Shown: piece by piece, positions 8,585 to 17,931 of the stretch
How positions within the stretch are numbered: position 1 is the stretch's first letter
Layout of the letters: every line of letters starts with the position of its first letter
Source: Bacillota bacterium
GTDB taxonomy: Bacteria > Sysuimicrobiota > Sysuimicrobiia > Sysuimicrobiales > Segetimicrobiaceae
NCBI GenBank assembly: GCA_021324295.1
Contig: JAJPJJ010000126.1
Coordinates: forward strand, 97,670 to 161,669
Direction: 5' to 3'
DNA: 64,000 bases
The notes under the pieces: model-generated
Database searches by the model: none
Told to the model about the DNA's origin: nothing
What the model saw: only the letters and a program-made list of their open reading frames with translations
Translations under genes and position numbers: made by a program

Positions 8585-9851
8585 GACCCGCTGGGGCCGG
8601 CGCGCCAGAGTGGGCGAGCGCCGAGATGGGGACCGGCCGCACCGGCGGCGTCACCGACGGCAGCGGCAGCCGGCCGATCGGCACGCCGAGCGCGCCGCCC
8701 AGCCACCTGAGCACCGGCTCCCCGCATCGGCGCCACCGGCAGACGCCCATCCCGCAACGCGTCCATCGGGCGAGGTCGTCGGGGGCCCTCGCGTCCTCGG
8801 CCACGGCGGCCGCAAGCGCGGAGACCGTCACGCCCTCGCAGGGACAGATCACCGTCTCGCCGGGCACGTCCAGCGTCTCCATGACGTCGAGGGGCACGGC
8901 GCCGAGCATCAGGGCCTCCCGCGCGCGCCCGGGCATCGGATACGAGGCGGCGGCCAGCCGGCGCCTGGACTCTTCGATCTTTGCCTGGGCATCGGCCAGC
9001 AGCCCGAGCGCCTGCAACGCGTAGCGCGCGGCGAGACGGCCCGTCTCGGCCGCCGCGCGGGGACTGTCCACGCCCGCTGCGTCGCCGGCGACGTAGAGCT
9101 GCGGCGTCGGACCGTGCAGCGCGAACCGCGGGTCGTAGCGCGGCACGGTCCCCCCGAGGCGCGGCTCGTAGGTACAGGGGCAGCCCGCGAGGCGCGCCAG
9201 CTCGACGAGCGGGACCCGCGGAGACTCCACGCAGAGCATCCGGCACTCGTGCACGGCGCCGTCCGTCAGCACGATGCGCTCGAGCACCTCACCGCCCTCG
9301 GCTGCGGCGAGGGCCCCGGCGTGGTGCGGGATACCCTCCGACGCTCCGGAGGGCCGGGCGGGGCCGACGGTCGCGACGGCGACCCCTCGGTCGGCGAGGC
9401 GGGTCGCGAGCCCACCGGCCTCGGCGCCCCCGGTGACGATCACCGGGCCGGTGCCGGACCCAATGCGGCCGCCCCGGACGGCCTCCCACCCGGCTTCAAC
9501 CGTCATCACCCCGTCGAGCGTCCAGCCCGGGAACGGCAGCATCGTCTCCCGGGCGCCGGTCGCGAGGATCACCGCGTCGGCGGTGACGATCTCCGTGCGG
9601 TCGCCGCGCAGCACCGCGAGCGCGCGGCCGAACAGCCCCCAGACCGGGCTGCTGCGCCAGACGTCGACGCCACCGAGGTCGCGCATCAGCCCTTCGGTGA
9701 GGCCGCGGGCGCCGGGCACGATCATGGCGCGCCCCCCCAGTGCCGGGCGCTCCTCGATCAGCAGGGCGCGGGCTCCGGCCGCGTGCGCCTCCCCCGCCGC
9801 GGCGAGCCCGGCGGGGCCGGCCCCGACGATCGCCACCTGATACCGGCTCAT
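8577..9851 (-). CDS. HcnB/opine-oxidase alpha-like FAD/NAD(P) protein with [2Fe-2S] site
   Basis: 424 residues. The start is the ATG of MSRYQVAIVGAGPAGLAAAG, which overlaps the stop of the molybdenum subunit as ATGA. There are two dinucleotide folds: FAD (GAGPAGLAAAG) and a second at VIVTGGAEAGGLA. Near the C-terminus a BFD-like cluster has the spacing CPCEG ... CGMGVC plus a nearby Cys, expected to hold a [2Fe-2S] centre. This is the layout of HcnB and opine/sarcosine oxidase alpha-type subunits. It is placed between the Mo subunit and an HcnC-like subunit, so it could relay electrons between them. The final 30 residues are unconserved-looking. Confidence 0.82.
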   Translation of the reverse strand: MSRYQVAIVGAGPAGLAAAGEAHAAGARALLIEERPALGGRAMIVPGARGLTEGLMRDLGGVDVWRSSPVWGLFGRALAVLRGDRTEIVTADAVILATGARETMLPFPGWTLDGVMTVEAGWEAVRGGRIGSGTGPVIVTGGAEAGGLATRLADRGVAVATVGPARPSGASEGIPHHAGALAAAEGGEVLERIVLTDGAVHECRMLCVESPRVPLVELARLAGCPCTYEPRLGGTVPRYDPRFALHGPTPQLYVAGDAAGVDSPRAAAETGRLAARYALQALGLLADAQAKIEESRRRLAAASYPMPGRAREALMLGAVPLDVMETLDVPGETVICPCEGVTVSALAAAVAEDARAPDDLARWTRCGMGVCRWRRCGEPVLRWLGGALGVPIGRLPLPSVTPPVRPVPISALAHSGAPAPAGHA

Positions 9852-12142
9852 CCGCCGCGCTGTGCAAGCGCGCGCAGGACGACCTCGGGGGTCATCGGCA
9901 GTTGCGTCGGGCGCGCGCCGCTCGCGGCCGCGATCCCGCTGGCGACGGCCGCTGCGACCGGGACCACCGGCGGCTCGCCCACGCCCTTGGCGCCGTACGG
10001 ACCTCGCTCCGACGGCACCTCGACGAGCGTCACGCGAATCGGCGGCACGTCCCGGGGCCGGGGGACGGCGTAGTCGAGGAAGCTGCCGGTGACGAGCGTC
10101 CCCGCTTCGTCGAACTCCATCCGCTCCAGCAGCGCCCAACCGATACCCTGCGCGACGCCGCCGTGGATCTGTGCGCGCACTGCCGCGGGGTTGATCGCCC
10201 GCCCGACGTCCTGCGCGACTGCGTACTCACACACCTGCACGTGGCCCGACTCGCGATCGACCCGCACCCGCGCCGCGTGCGCCCCGAACGCGGGGGCGCG
10301 CTGGGTGATCGCATCCGATGCCACCCCGAAGACCGGGGGCCAGCCCGCCCCGAAGCCCGAGGTGAGGCGGGCGAGCTCGGAGACGGCCACGGCGCGGACC
10401 GGCGCACCCCTGACCTGCACCTTTCCGTCCACGATCTCCAGATCCGCCTGCGCCGCCTCGAGCCGGGACGCGGCGATGGCCAGGAGCTGGCGGCGCGCGT
10501 CCTCTGCGGCCCGCTGCACCGCGGCGCCGACGGTGTAGGTGATCTTGCTGCCCCCGGACATCCCGGCGGCCGGCGCGCTGTCGCTGTCCACGCCGGCGAT
10601 CTGCACGCGGTCGACGGGCATGCCCATCGCCTCGGCGGCGATCTGCGCGAGGCCGGTAGCCGTCCCGCTGATGTCCACGGAGCCGACGAGGATCTGCACG
10701 GTCCCGTCGGTGTTCAGCCGGACGCACGCGCTCGCGGGCTCGAGGCCGCCGAGCCAGCCCCCGACGGCCACCCCGACGCCCTCCAGCGTCGTGTCGCGGC
10801 CTCCGCGGGCGGACGCGGCACCGACCCGGCGCGCGAGCGGGTCCTCGCGCAGGGCGAGCAGCGCCTCGCGGAGGCCGATGCGGGGCCACGGCTCGCCGGT
10901 CGGCATCGGGTCGCCTCCCTGGCACACGTTGCGGAGGCGAAACTCGATCGGGTCCAGGTCGAGTGCCCGGCTCAACTCGTCCACGATCGACTCCACCGCG
11001 AACGTCGCCTGGGGCGCGCCGGGCGCCCGGTATGCGCCGATCGGCGGCTTATGGGTCAGGACCTCCCGCCCGCGGACATCGAGGTGCGGGATGCGATAGG
11101 CGCCGCTGAGCAGCAGGGCGGCGATGTTGACGGGCGCCCCGGGAAGGGCGCCGGCATCGAACAAGAGCCGCGCCCGCAGCGCGGTCAGCGTCCCATCGCG
11201 GCGCGCGCCCATCGTCACCTCGATCGTCGATCGCGGAGCCGGCGTCCCGGTCCGGAACTCGTCGGCGCGCGTGAGGACGATCCGCACGGGGCGCCGCAGC
11301 GCCCTCGCGGCCGCGGCCGCGAGGGGCTCCAGCAGCAGGATCTTCGCCCCGAACCCCCCGCCGACGGTCATCGGGACGACGCGGACGGAGGACTCCGGCA
11401 GCCCGAGGACGGCCGCGACGTGCTCGCGGACGTAGAACAGCCCCTGGGTGGAGGTCCACAGGGTCACCCGGCGCCGCGCGGGGTCGTACTCCGCGATCGT
11501 GGCGTGGGGCTCGATGTAGGCCTGGTGCACGATCGACGTGTGGAACCGCCGGCTGACGACGACCGCCGCGTCCCGGAGCCCCCGCTCGACGTCGCCGCGG
11601 ACGAACCGCACGCGGCTCGCGACGTTGCTCGGACCGGGCTCCTCGGGCTCCTCTGCGGTGGCGAGCGCCGCGTGAAGCTGCGCCTCGGCGCTCCTGCCCG
11701 ACAGGTGCGGCTGCACCGGCGGCGCGGCCGGATCTTCTGCGTCCTCCGGGTCCACGAGGGCCGGCAGCGGCTCGTACTCGCAGGCAGCCGCGAGCCTGTC
11801 CAGGCCGTCCTGCGCCGCGGCCTCGGACTCGGCCACGACGAGCGCGACCGGCTCGCCGGCGAAGCGCACCTCGCCGCGGGCCAGCAGCGCGCGCCCTCGC
11901 TGCGCGGGCACCGCATCCCCCGGAGGGAGGTCCTCGGCGGTCAGCACGGCGACCACCCCGGGGCACGCGAGCGCCGCCGCCTTCGGCACGCGCCGGAGGC
12001 GCGCGTGCGCGTGGGGGCTCAGCAGGATACGCCCGTGCAGCAGCCCGCGCATCTCGAGGTCTGCGGCGAACTGCGCGCGCCCGGTGACCTTCTCCTCGCC
12101 GTCGACGCGGCGCAGCGAGCGTCCGATCGCAGAATTCCCCAT
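9848..12142 (-). CDS. Xanthine dehydrogenase family molybdopterin-binding subunit
   Basis: 764 residues. The domain order is an aldehyde-oxidase a/b hammerhead (about 10-125) followed by the large molybdopterin-binding domains. The catalytic Glu lies in GAKGVGEPPVV near the C-terminus. GGGFGAK, RTGTPAPR and AYRAPGAPQ fit the cofactor-binding loops. The start is set at the ATG of MGNSAIGRS because GAGG lies 8 nt upstream; the ORF track uses a GTG 9 nt earlier. Members hydroxylate aldehydes, purines or aromatic heterocycles. The usual FAD (CoxM) and [2Fe-2S] (CoxS) genes are absent from this operon, and HcnB/HcnC-like genes take their place. Confidence 0.88.
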   Translation of the reverse strand: MGNSAIGRSLRRVDGEEKVTGRAQFAADLEMRGLLHGRILLSPHAHARLRRVPKAAALACPGVVAVLTAEDLPPGDAVPAQRGRALLARGEVRFAGEPVALVVAESEAAAQDGLDRLAAACEYEPLPALVDPEDAEDPAAPPVQPHLSGRSAEAQLHAALATAEEPEEPGPSNVASRVRFVRGDVERGLRDAAVVVSRRFHTSIVHQAYIEPHATIAEYDPARRRVTLWTSTQGLFYVREHVAAVLGLPESSVRVVPMTVGGGFGAKILLLEPLAAAAARALRRPVRIVLTRADEFRTGTPAPRSTIEVTMGARRDGTLTALRARLLFDAGALPGAPVNIAALLLSGAYRIPHLDVRGREVLTHKPPIGAYRAPGAPQATFAVESIVDELSRALDLDPIEFRLRNVCQGGDPMPTGEPWPRIGLREALLALREDPLARRVGAASARGGRDTTLEGVGVAVGGWLGGLEPASACVRLNTDGTVQILVGSVDISGTATGLAQIAAEAMGMPVDRVQIAGVDSDSAPAAGMSGGSKITYTVGAAVQRAAEDARRQLLAIAASRLEAAQADLEIVDGKVQVRGAPVRAVAVSELARLTSGFGAGWPPVFGVASDAITQRAPAFGAHAARVRVDRESGHVQVCEYAVAQDVGRAINPAAVRAQIHGGVAQGIGWALLERMEFDEAGTLVTGSFLDYAVPRPRDVPPIRVTLVEVPSERGPYGAKGVGEPPVVPVAAAVASGIAAASGARPTQLPMTPEVVLRALAQRGG

Positions 12143-12457
12143 CCCAGGCACCTCGCAACCGTCACAGGTGTCGCGACGCGGCCAAACGCCTTCGGAGCTG
12201 GCGTGAACCGTCTCGGTCCAGGGGGGCCGGCTTTTGGATCCGGCCTCCGGGCCTTCTTCCGGGAGACTGTCTCCGGCTATGCTCCTACGGCTTCCAGCCG
12301 CGCCGGGACCGATCCTGCAGCCCGCTGGCAGGACCGGCCGTCGTCAACGCGAAGGGTAGCATGGCCTGGATCCGGGGCGCGGCCGCTCCACGCCGCAGCG
12401 CCGCCTCTGCTCCCCCGGCTGCGATGGCCCCAGACGATCCGGACGGGAGCCACCGTC
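12143..12457. other. Intergenic region between divergent genes
   Basis: About 315 bases between the Mo-hydroxylase operon and the LCP gene. I see no RNA gene. There is a short GGCCGG...CCGGCC dyad near 12226-12245. The ORFs drawn across it look like shadows. It must hold promoters in both directions, but I could not name convincing boxes. Confidence 0.5.
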
Positions 12458-13402
12458 GTGCCTATCCGTCGGCTCGCGCAGCGCCTTCTGCGGGGTGTCG
12501 TCGTCCTCGCCGTGCTGGCCCTCGCCGCCCTGCCGCGGCCTGCCCCCGGCCCACCGGCCGCGCAGCGCACGGCGCCCTCCGGCGCCCGGCCCGCGTCCGG
12601 GGAGCGGGCCCTGCCGAACCCTGCCGTGCCGCCGGGGGATGTCCGGTTCCTCGTGGTCGGCCTAACCCAAGACCGGCACCGCACCGACACGATCATGGTG
12701 GTGCAGTGGGACGATGCGCGGCGCGCCGCGCGGATCCTCGGCGTCCCGCGCGACATCGGGGTGACGCTCGCGGGGATCGGGACCACGAAGATCGTCCACG
12801 CGTACGCCACCGGCGGCATCGGCCGTGCCCGTGCCGCGGTCGTCAAGCTGCTGGGCATCCCGATCGCGCACTACGTCGTCTTCAGCCTTCCGGCGATGCG
12901 GCACCTCGTCGACCTCATCGGCGGCGTGCCGATCGCGGTCGAGGAGCGGATGGTCTACACGGACCGCCAGCAGGGGCTGATCATCAACCTGAGCCCCGGA
13001 CCGCAGGTCCTGGACGGCGCGCGGGCCGAACAGTACCTGCGGTTCCGCAACGACCCGGAGGGCGACATCGGCCGCATCCGGCGGCAGCAACACTTCCTCC
13101 GCGCGGCCCTCGCCGCGGTGCGCCGCCCCGGGGTGTGGATTCGCCTCCCGCAGATCGTCGAGACGGCGCGGGGCGAGGTGGAGACCGACCTGACGGGCTC
13201 ACAGATCCTGGGGTGGGCCCGGCGGGTTCAGGGTCTCGCCCCGGAGTCGATCTCCGCGTACACGATCGAGGGGCGGCCCCTCGTGCGGTGGGACGCCCTC
13301 GCGCGGATGAGGCTGGACTTCTGGCAGCCGGATCCGGACGACCTGCGCGCAAAGGTGCGGTGGTTGCTCAGCGGCACCGTCCCGCCGGTCACCAAGCCGT
13401 AG
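12458..13402 (+). CDS. LytR-CpsA-Psr (LCP) family protein
   Basis: 314 residues from a GTG with GGGAG 8 nt upstream; the 1220-aa ORF in the track is a shadow extension. An N-terminal membrane anchor (LLRGVVVLAVLALAALPRP) and a Pro/Ala linker precede the LCP domain: RTDTIMVVQWD, ILGVPRDIGVTL, and the signature RFRNDPEGDIGRIRRQQHF with the conserved Arg and Asp residues. LCP enzymes transfer undecaprenyl-linked glycans to the cell wall or to protein acceptors outside the membrane. It stands alone and is convergent with the small basic gene that follows. In this diderm setting its acceptor is uncertain. Confidence 0.92.
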   Translation: MPIRRLAQRLLRGVVVLAVLALAALPRPAPGPPAAQRTAPSGARPASGERALPNPAVPPGDVRFLVVGLTQDRHRTDTIMVVQWDDARRAARILGVPRDIGVTLAGIGTTKIVHAYATGGIGRARAAVVKLLGIPIAHYVVFSLPAMRHLVDLIGGVPIAVEERMVYTDRQQGLIINLSPGPQVLDGARAEQYLRFRNDPEGDIGRIRRQQHFLRAALAAVRRPGVWIRLPQIVETARGEVETDLTGSQILGWARRVQGLAPESISAYTIEGRPLVRWDALARMRLDFWQPDPDDLRAKVRWLLSGTVPPVTKP

Positions 13403-13449
13403 CCCGGCGCGATGCGGCGGTCGACCAGGCGCGGGCCTCGTCCCGGGTG

Positions 13450-13626
13450 CTACTCGGCTGCCTTCGGCTCGACGGCCGGCGTGAGGGGCGCGCCCTCGCT
13501 CATCGGCCCGGTCCCGGCTTGCTGCTCGGCCTTCCGCGCGTGCTTCCGGGCGAGCTTCGCCTCCCGCTTGGCTTTCCGCCTGAGCTCCCTCGCCCGCTTT
13601 GCAGCGTTATAGTTGGGGCGGGCCAT
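13450..13626 (-). CDS. Small highly basic protein (MARPNY type)
   Basis: 58 residues, too short for the ORF track. It begins MARPNYNAAKRARELRRKAK and continues with dense Lys/Arg/Glu, then a Pro/Ala tail. Small proteins beginning M-x-R-P-N-Y with a run of charged helix are familiar to me from several bacterial phyla, without a known role; a nucleic-acid or ribosome interaction is plausible. GGGAG lies 8 nt before the ATG. The strand opposite carries a 66-aa shadow ORF. The gene is convergent with the LCP gene, 47 nt away. Confidence 0.75.
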   Translation of the reverse strand: MARPNYNAAKRARELRRKAKREAKLARKHARKAEQQAGTGPMSEGAPLTPAVEPKAAE

Positions 13627-13800
13627 CGGTCACGCTCCCTTCATGGTCTGCTGCGCGTTGCTTCCATTAAAGCACCTCGCGACCGCCGTGGCCATACCGC
13701 AATGGGGCCACCCGCGGCGATTCGCGTCGCCGGAGCCGGCTCTGCCGGGGTCCCCGCCGGCGCGTTACCCCACCGATCTGCTGGCGTGGGGACGGGTGGG

Positions 13801-14217
13801 CTACGTCGGGTTCTCGTCCGACTCCGGCGTCCGGGTCCACTGCGACCCCGGCTCCGCGGGCGATAGCTCGACCGCCAGCGCGTTCCAGGACGCGGCGAGA
13901 TCTGCGCCGTCCCGGAACGATTGGACGGAGATGCTCCCGTCGGAGTTTCGCGTGACGATCACGCCGGCCGCCGACTCGAGTTGCGCCCAGGCCTCGTCAT
14001 CGATCTCGTCCGGCCGCACGTCCACCGTGTCGGAGTGGACGAGGTCGCGTGCGCGATCGGCGATGTCCCGGCCGTCCCTCAGCAGCGCGGCCCACAGCTC
14101 ATCGGCTACCTCCCCGAGCTCCTCGTCGGCGCCATCCTGCGCGAGGCTATAGATCAGCGTCGCGAGCGGGAGGGGAAGTGGCCGGGCATCGGGATTGACA
14201 AACCTGCTCGCCGCCAT
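13801..14217 (-). CDS. Conserved hypothetical acidic protein
   Basis: 138 residues from the ATG of MAASRFVNPDARP. The ORF track extends it to 546 aa by reading through the SDR gene in another frame. AAGGAGGG precedes it; one ATG lies 1 nt after GGAGG, so the second ATG, 7 nt away, is preferred. The protein is acidic (DGADEELGEVADELW, DVRPDEIDDEAW) with a small beta-rich region near VIVTRNSDGSISVQSF. I recognise no domain. It follows the SDR gene by about 78 nt on the same strand and may share its transcript. Confidence 0.65.
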   Translation of the reverse strand: MAASRFVNPDARPLPLPLATLIYSLAQDGADEELGEVADELWAALLRDGRDIADRARDLVHSDTVDVRPDEIDDEAWAQLESAAGVIVTRNSDGSISVQSFRDGADLAASWNALAVELSPAEPGSQWTRTPESDENPT

Positions 14218-14294
14218 CGGCATCCCTCCTTGCCCGTCTACGGCAGCGTCTTCGGCCCGGCGACGGATGCGGCGCCGGGTCTGGCCCCGGGCAC

Positions 14295-15320
14295 TCACGC
14301 GGGCCGGTCGCGGCCGGCGCGCGAGGAGAGCCGCTGCACCGACGCCGCGGCCAGCCCCGCCGCCCCCACGCCCAGCGCGATCCATCCGCGGCGCGTCGCG
14401 GCCCACCACTGGGCGTCCCCCGGGCGCGCGCGGTCGTCGAAGTCGCCATGGGCCCCGCGGTCGCCGGGCAGGGGCTCCCACAGGTTGTCCGGGCGGTTGG
14501 GGTCGACCGGCCCGTCGGTCTGCTGGGCATCGTAGCCCCTCCGGGCCAGGTACCGGTCGAGGAGGCCCGGGACGATCTTGTTCGCGAGGAGGATCACCGC
14601 GGTCGGAAGGCCGACGTACACCTCCCGGCACTCGTGGCGCGTGGCCCAGACGATCGCCTCCGCGGCAAGTTCCGGCTGGTAGATCGGGGGCACCGGCTGC
14701 GGCTGCCGGGGCAGCCGGGTCCTGACCCATCCGAACTGCGGCGTGTTGAGGGCCGGCAGCTGGACCATCGTCACGCGGATCCTGCTGCCGTCGTGCAGCA
14801 GCTCGCAGCGCAGCGACTCGGTGAACCCCTGGATCGCGTGCTTGGCGCCGCAGTACGCTGCCTGGAGCGGGATGCCGCGGTAGGCGAGCGCGGATCCGAC
14901 CTGCACGATCGTCCCGTGATCGCGCGGGAGCATCCGGCGGAGCGCCGCGAGCGTCCCGTGCACCGTGCCGAGGTAGGTGACCTCGGTCACCCGCCGGAAC
15001 TCCTCGGGGGTTGCCTCCTTGACGGGCGAGAACACCGAGGTCATAGCGTTGTTCACCCACACGTCGATCGGCCCGAGCGACTCCTCCACGGCCGCGGCCG
15101 CTTCCTCCACCTGCTCGGGGTCGGCCACATCGGTCGGCACGATGAGGGCCCTGCCGCCTTCGCCCTCCACCTCGCGCTGCGCCCCCTCGAGGCCGTCCCG
15201 CCCACGGGCCAGCAGGCCGATATGGGCACCCCGGCGCGCGAACGCCCGGACGGTCGCCCGGCCCACGCCCGCCGATGCTCCTGTGATCACGACCACCTGA
15301 GGGCTCTGGCTGCGGCTCAT
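14295..15320 (-). CDS. SDR family oxidoreductase with C-terminal membrane helix
   Basis: 341 residues. It has a classical SDR cofactor site VVVITGASAGVGRATVRAF, the NNA motif in VWVNNAMTSVF, and an active-site Tyr/Lys in YCGAKHA. Beyond the usual 250 residues a roughly 90-residue extension carries LPTAVILLANKIVPGLLDRY and ends with GWIALGVGAAGLAAASV, a likely membrane helix. Similar long SDRs occur in many soil bacteria without assigned substrates. The ORF-track start far upstream is a shadow. It is divergent from the PPC-domain gene. Confidence 0.88.
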   Translation of the reverse strand: MSRSQSPQVVVITGASAGVGRATVRAFARRGAHIGLLARGRDGLEGAQREVEGEGGRALIVPTDVADPEQVEEAAAAVEESLGPIDVWVNNAMTSVFSPVKEATPEEFRRVTEVTYLGTVHGTLAALRRMLPRDHGTIVQVGSALAYRGIPLQAAYCGAKHAIQGFTESLRCELLHDGSRIRVTMVQLPALNTPQFGWVRTRLPRQPQPVPPIYQPELAAEAIVWATRHECREVYVGLPTAVILLANKIVPGLLDRYLARRGYDAQQTDGPVDPNRPDNLWEPLPGDRGAHGDFDDRARPGDAQWWAATRRGWIALGVGAAGLAAASVQRLSSRAGRDRPA

Positions 15321-15530
15321 CGACACGGCTCCTGTCAGGCTCGGCGCATCCGTGGAAGACGCCGGCGGCGGCCCGGCGCGGTGCACGGGAACGGAGTCTG
15401 GCTTCCCTGACAAGGGTCTCCCACAGCGCCCGGCGCGCCAAACCCGATTCCTGGCTCGCCCGGGGCGGGCCGCCGCGTTTCGGAGCGGCCCCGCGCGGGT
15501 AGACACAGTAGTACGAGGTGGAGGGCCCCG

Positions 15531-15971
15531 ATGCAGTTCCAGCGGTTCGGCACCCACTACGTCATCAAGCTGGACCCCGGCGAAGAGGTGATGGCGAGCC
15601 TGCGGAGCTTCGCTCTGCACGAGGACATCCGTGGAGCGTACTTCCTCGCCATCGGCGCGCTCAGCCGCGTGCGCCTGCGCTACTTCGACGTGGCACAGAA
15701 GCGGTACCTCGATCGCGAGCTCGACGAGCAGGTCGAGGTCGTGAGCCTCCTCGGCAGCATCGCCCGGGACGGGGGCGGCCAGCCGGTCCTCCACGTGCAC
15801 GTCTCGGTCAGCGATGCGCAGACGCGCGCGCACAACGGGCACCTGAGCGAGGCGGTGGTGCGGCCGACGCTGGAGGTGTTCCTGACGAAGCTCGACGGCG
15901 AGATCCGGCGCGAGCGGGACCCCGAGACGGGGCTCGAGCTGCTCGCGCTGCCGCAGGCGCTGCCACGCTAG
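15531..15971 (+). CDS. PPC/DUF296 domain protein
   Basis: 146 residues, essentially a single PPC (DUF296) domain. It begins MQFQRFGTHYVIKLDPGEEV and contains the GAYFLAIGALSRVRLRYFD core and the conserved HVHVSVSD strand, which in the family contributes a metal-binding His pair. Bacterial stand-alone PPC proteins form trimers; the DNA-binding label comes from plant AT-hook relatives, and no AT-hook is present here. GGAGG lies 6 nt upstream. About 190 nt separate it from the TPP enzyme gene on the same strand. Confidence 0.87.
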   Translation: MQFQRFGTHYVIKLDPGEEVMASLRSFALHEDIRGAYFLAIGALSRVRLRYFDVAQKRYLDRELDEQVEVVSLLGSIARDGGGQPVLHVHVSVSDAQTRAHNGHLSEAVVRPTLEVFLTKLDGEIRRERDPETGLELLALPQALPR

Positions 15972-16158
15972 CGGCGTCGGTCAGGGAGGGCCACGCGGGG
16001 TCTGCGCGTCGCTTCCTATCGGAGGAACGGAGTCGAACGCGCGCTCGGGGCAGACCCCCGCGGGCCCCTCGCCGGACCGACGAGGGACCGCGCCGGCACG
16101 CCGAACCGGGTGCGCATGATCCCGCAGCTCGGCCCGATCGGCCGGGAGGAGGACGCTC

Positions 16159-17916
16159 ATGACGGTGACCGCGGCGGATGTGCTCATCGAGACGATCCAC
16201 GACTGGGGCGTCGACGTCGTGTTCGGCCTTCCGGGCGACGGCATCAACGGCATCATGGAAGCGCTCCGCAAGCGGCGGGACACGGTCCGGTTCGTCCACG
16301 TGCGGCACGAAGAGGGAGCCGCGTTCATGGCGTGCGGGTACGCCAAGGTCACCGGCAAGCTGGGCTGCTGCCTCGGCACCTCGGGCCCCGGAGGCATCCA
16401 CCTGCTCAACGGCCTCTACGACGCCAAGATGGACGGGCAGCCCGTCCTGGCGCTCACAGGGATGCCGTACCATGATCTGATCTCGACGTACACGCAGCAG
16501 GACGTCGAGCTGGACAAGCTGTTCATGGACGCCTGCGTCTACAACGCCCGCGTGATGGGGCCGAGCCACGTGGAGAACGTCGCCGGGCTCGCCTGCCGCA
16601 CCGCGCTCGCGTATCGCGGGCCGGCGCACGTGTCGATGCCGGTCGATATCCAGGAGCACGAAGTGCGGCTCACGGGCGACCGGTCCCGGCGCAACATCCC
16701 GCACCACGCGTCGCTGACGTACGCGCACGGCGCCCCCCTGCCGTCGGAGGAGGACCTCCGCCGCGCGGCCGACGTGCTGAACGCCGGCACGCGCGTGGCG
16801 ATCCTCGCCGGCCAGGGCGCGATCCACGCCACCGAGGAGCTGGAGCAGGTGGCGGATCGCCTCGCCGCCCCGATCGTCAAAGCCCTGCTCGGCAAGGCGG
16901 CCGTGCCGGACGACAGCCCGTACAGCGTCGGCACGATCGGCCTCCTCGGCACGCGGCCGGCTCAGGAAGCGCTGGAGGATTGCGACACCCTGCTGATGGT
17001 CGGCACGTCGTTTCCCTACATCGAGTTTCTGCCCAAGCCGGGCCAGGCGCGCGGGGTGCAGATCGACGTGAACCCCACGCGCATCGGCCTGCGCTATCCG
17101 GTGGACGTCGGCCTCGTCGGCGACAGCCGCCAGGCGCTCCGTGCGCTCGTCCCACTGCTCCAGCGCAAGGACGACCGGCGGTTCCTGGAGCGCGCCCAGA
17201 AGGGCATGCGCGAGTGGTGGGGGATGATCGAAGAGAGCGGCACGCGGCGGGACAAGCCGATGAAGCCGCAGGTCGTGGCCTGGGAGCTCGGCAAGCGGCT
17301 CCGCAACGACGCGATCGTGATCTCCGACAGCGGCACGATCGCGACGTGGTTCGCGCGGCAGATCCCGGCCAAGCGGGGGCAGTATCACACCCTGTCCGGC
17401 ACGCTGGCGACGATGGCGAACGGCCTGTCCTACGGCGTCGGCGCCCAGATCGCGCACCCCGACCGGCAGGTCGTCGTCTTCCAGGGCGACGGCGGGTTTA
17501 CGATGCTCATGGGCGAGTTCGCCACGGCCGTCAAGTACAAGCTTCCCGTCAAGGTCATCATCGTCAAGAACAACACGCTCGGGCAGATCAAGTGGGAGCA
17601 GATGGTCTTTCTCGGCAATCCCGAGTACGGGGTCGACCTCAACCCGATCGACTTCGCCGCCTTCGCCCGGGCCTGTGGCGGCACGGGGTTCACGGTCGAG
17701 GACCCCGCGGACTGCGGGCGGATCCTCGATCAGGCGCTCGCCACGGAAGGACCGGTCATCGTGGAGGCCGTGGTCGATCCGTTCGAGCCGCCGCTGCCCC
17801 CCAAGGTCACGCGGGACCAGGCGCTGAAGTTCGCGAAGTCGCTGGCGCGCGGGGAGCCGAACCGGGAGAAGATCGCGCTCACGGCGCTCTCGGACACGGT
17901 CCGGCAGCTCGTGTAG
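16159..17916 (+). CDS. poxB: Thiamine-diphosphate enzyme, pyruvate oxidase (PoxB)-like
   Basis: 585 residues with the three-domain layout of the family. The N-terminal domain has the catalytic Glu in VRHEEGAAFMACGYAK. A central FAD/nucleotide-type domain lies around residues 190-330. The C-terminal TPP domain carries GDGGFTMLMGEF and then KNNTLGQIKWEQM. The match is closest to pyruvate dehydrogenase (quinone)/pyruvate oxidase rather than acetolactate synthase, which would need a regulatory subunit. The likely reaction is decarboxylation of pyruvate to acetate with electrons to quinone. The lipid-binding C-terminal helix of E. coli PoxB is not obvious. GGAGG lies 6 nt before the ATG. It is convergent with the YdiJ-like gene. 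Confidence 0.85.
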   Translation: MTVTAADVLIETIHDWGVDVVFGLPGDGINGIMEALRKRRDTVRFVHVRHEEGAAFMACGYAKVTGKLGCCLGTSGPGGIHLLNGLYDAKMDGQPVLALTGMPYHDLISTYTQQDVELDKLFMDACVYNARVMGPSHVENVAGLACRTALAYRGPAHVSMPVDIQEHEVRLTGDRSRRNIPHHASLTYAHGAPLPSEEDLRRAADVLNAGTRVAILAGQGAIHATEELEQVADRLAAPIVKALLGKAAVPDDSPYSVGTIGLLGTRPAQEALEDCDTLLMVGTSFPYIEFLPKPGQARGVQIDVNPTRIGLRYPVDVGLVGDSRQALRALVPLLQRKDDRRFLERAQKGMREWWGMIEESGTRRDKPMKPQVVAWELGKRLRNDAIVISDSGTIATWFARQIPAKRGQYHTLSGTLATMANGLSYGVGAQIAHPDRQVVVFQGDGGFTMLMGEFATAVKYKLPVKVIIVKNNTLGQIKWEQMVFLGNPEYGVDLNPIDFAAFARACGGTGFTVEDPADCGRILDQALATEGPVIVEAVVDPFEPPLPPKVTRDQALKFAKSLARGEPNREKIALTALSDTVRQLV

Positions 17917-17931
17917 GAGCCCGGGCCGCCC

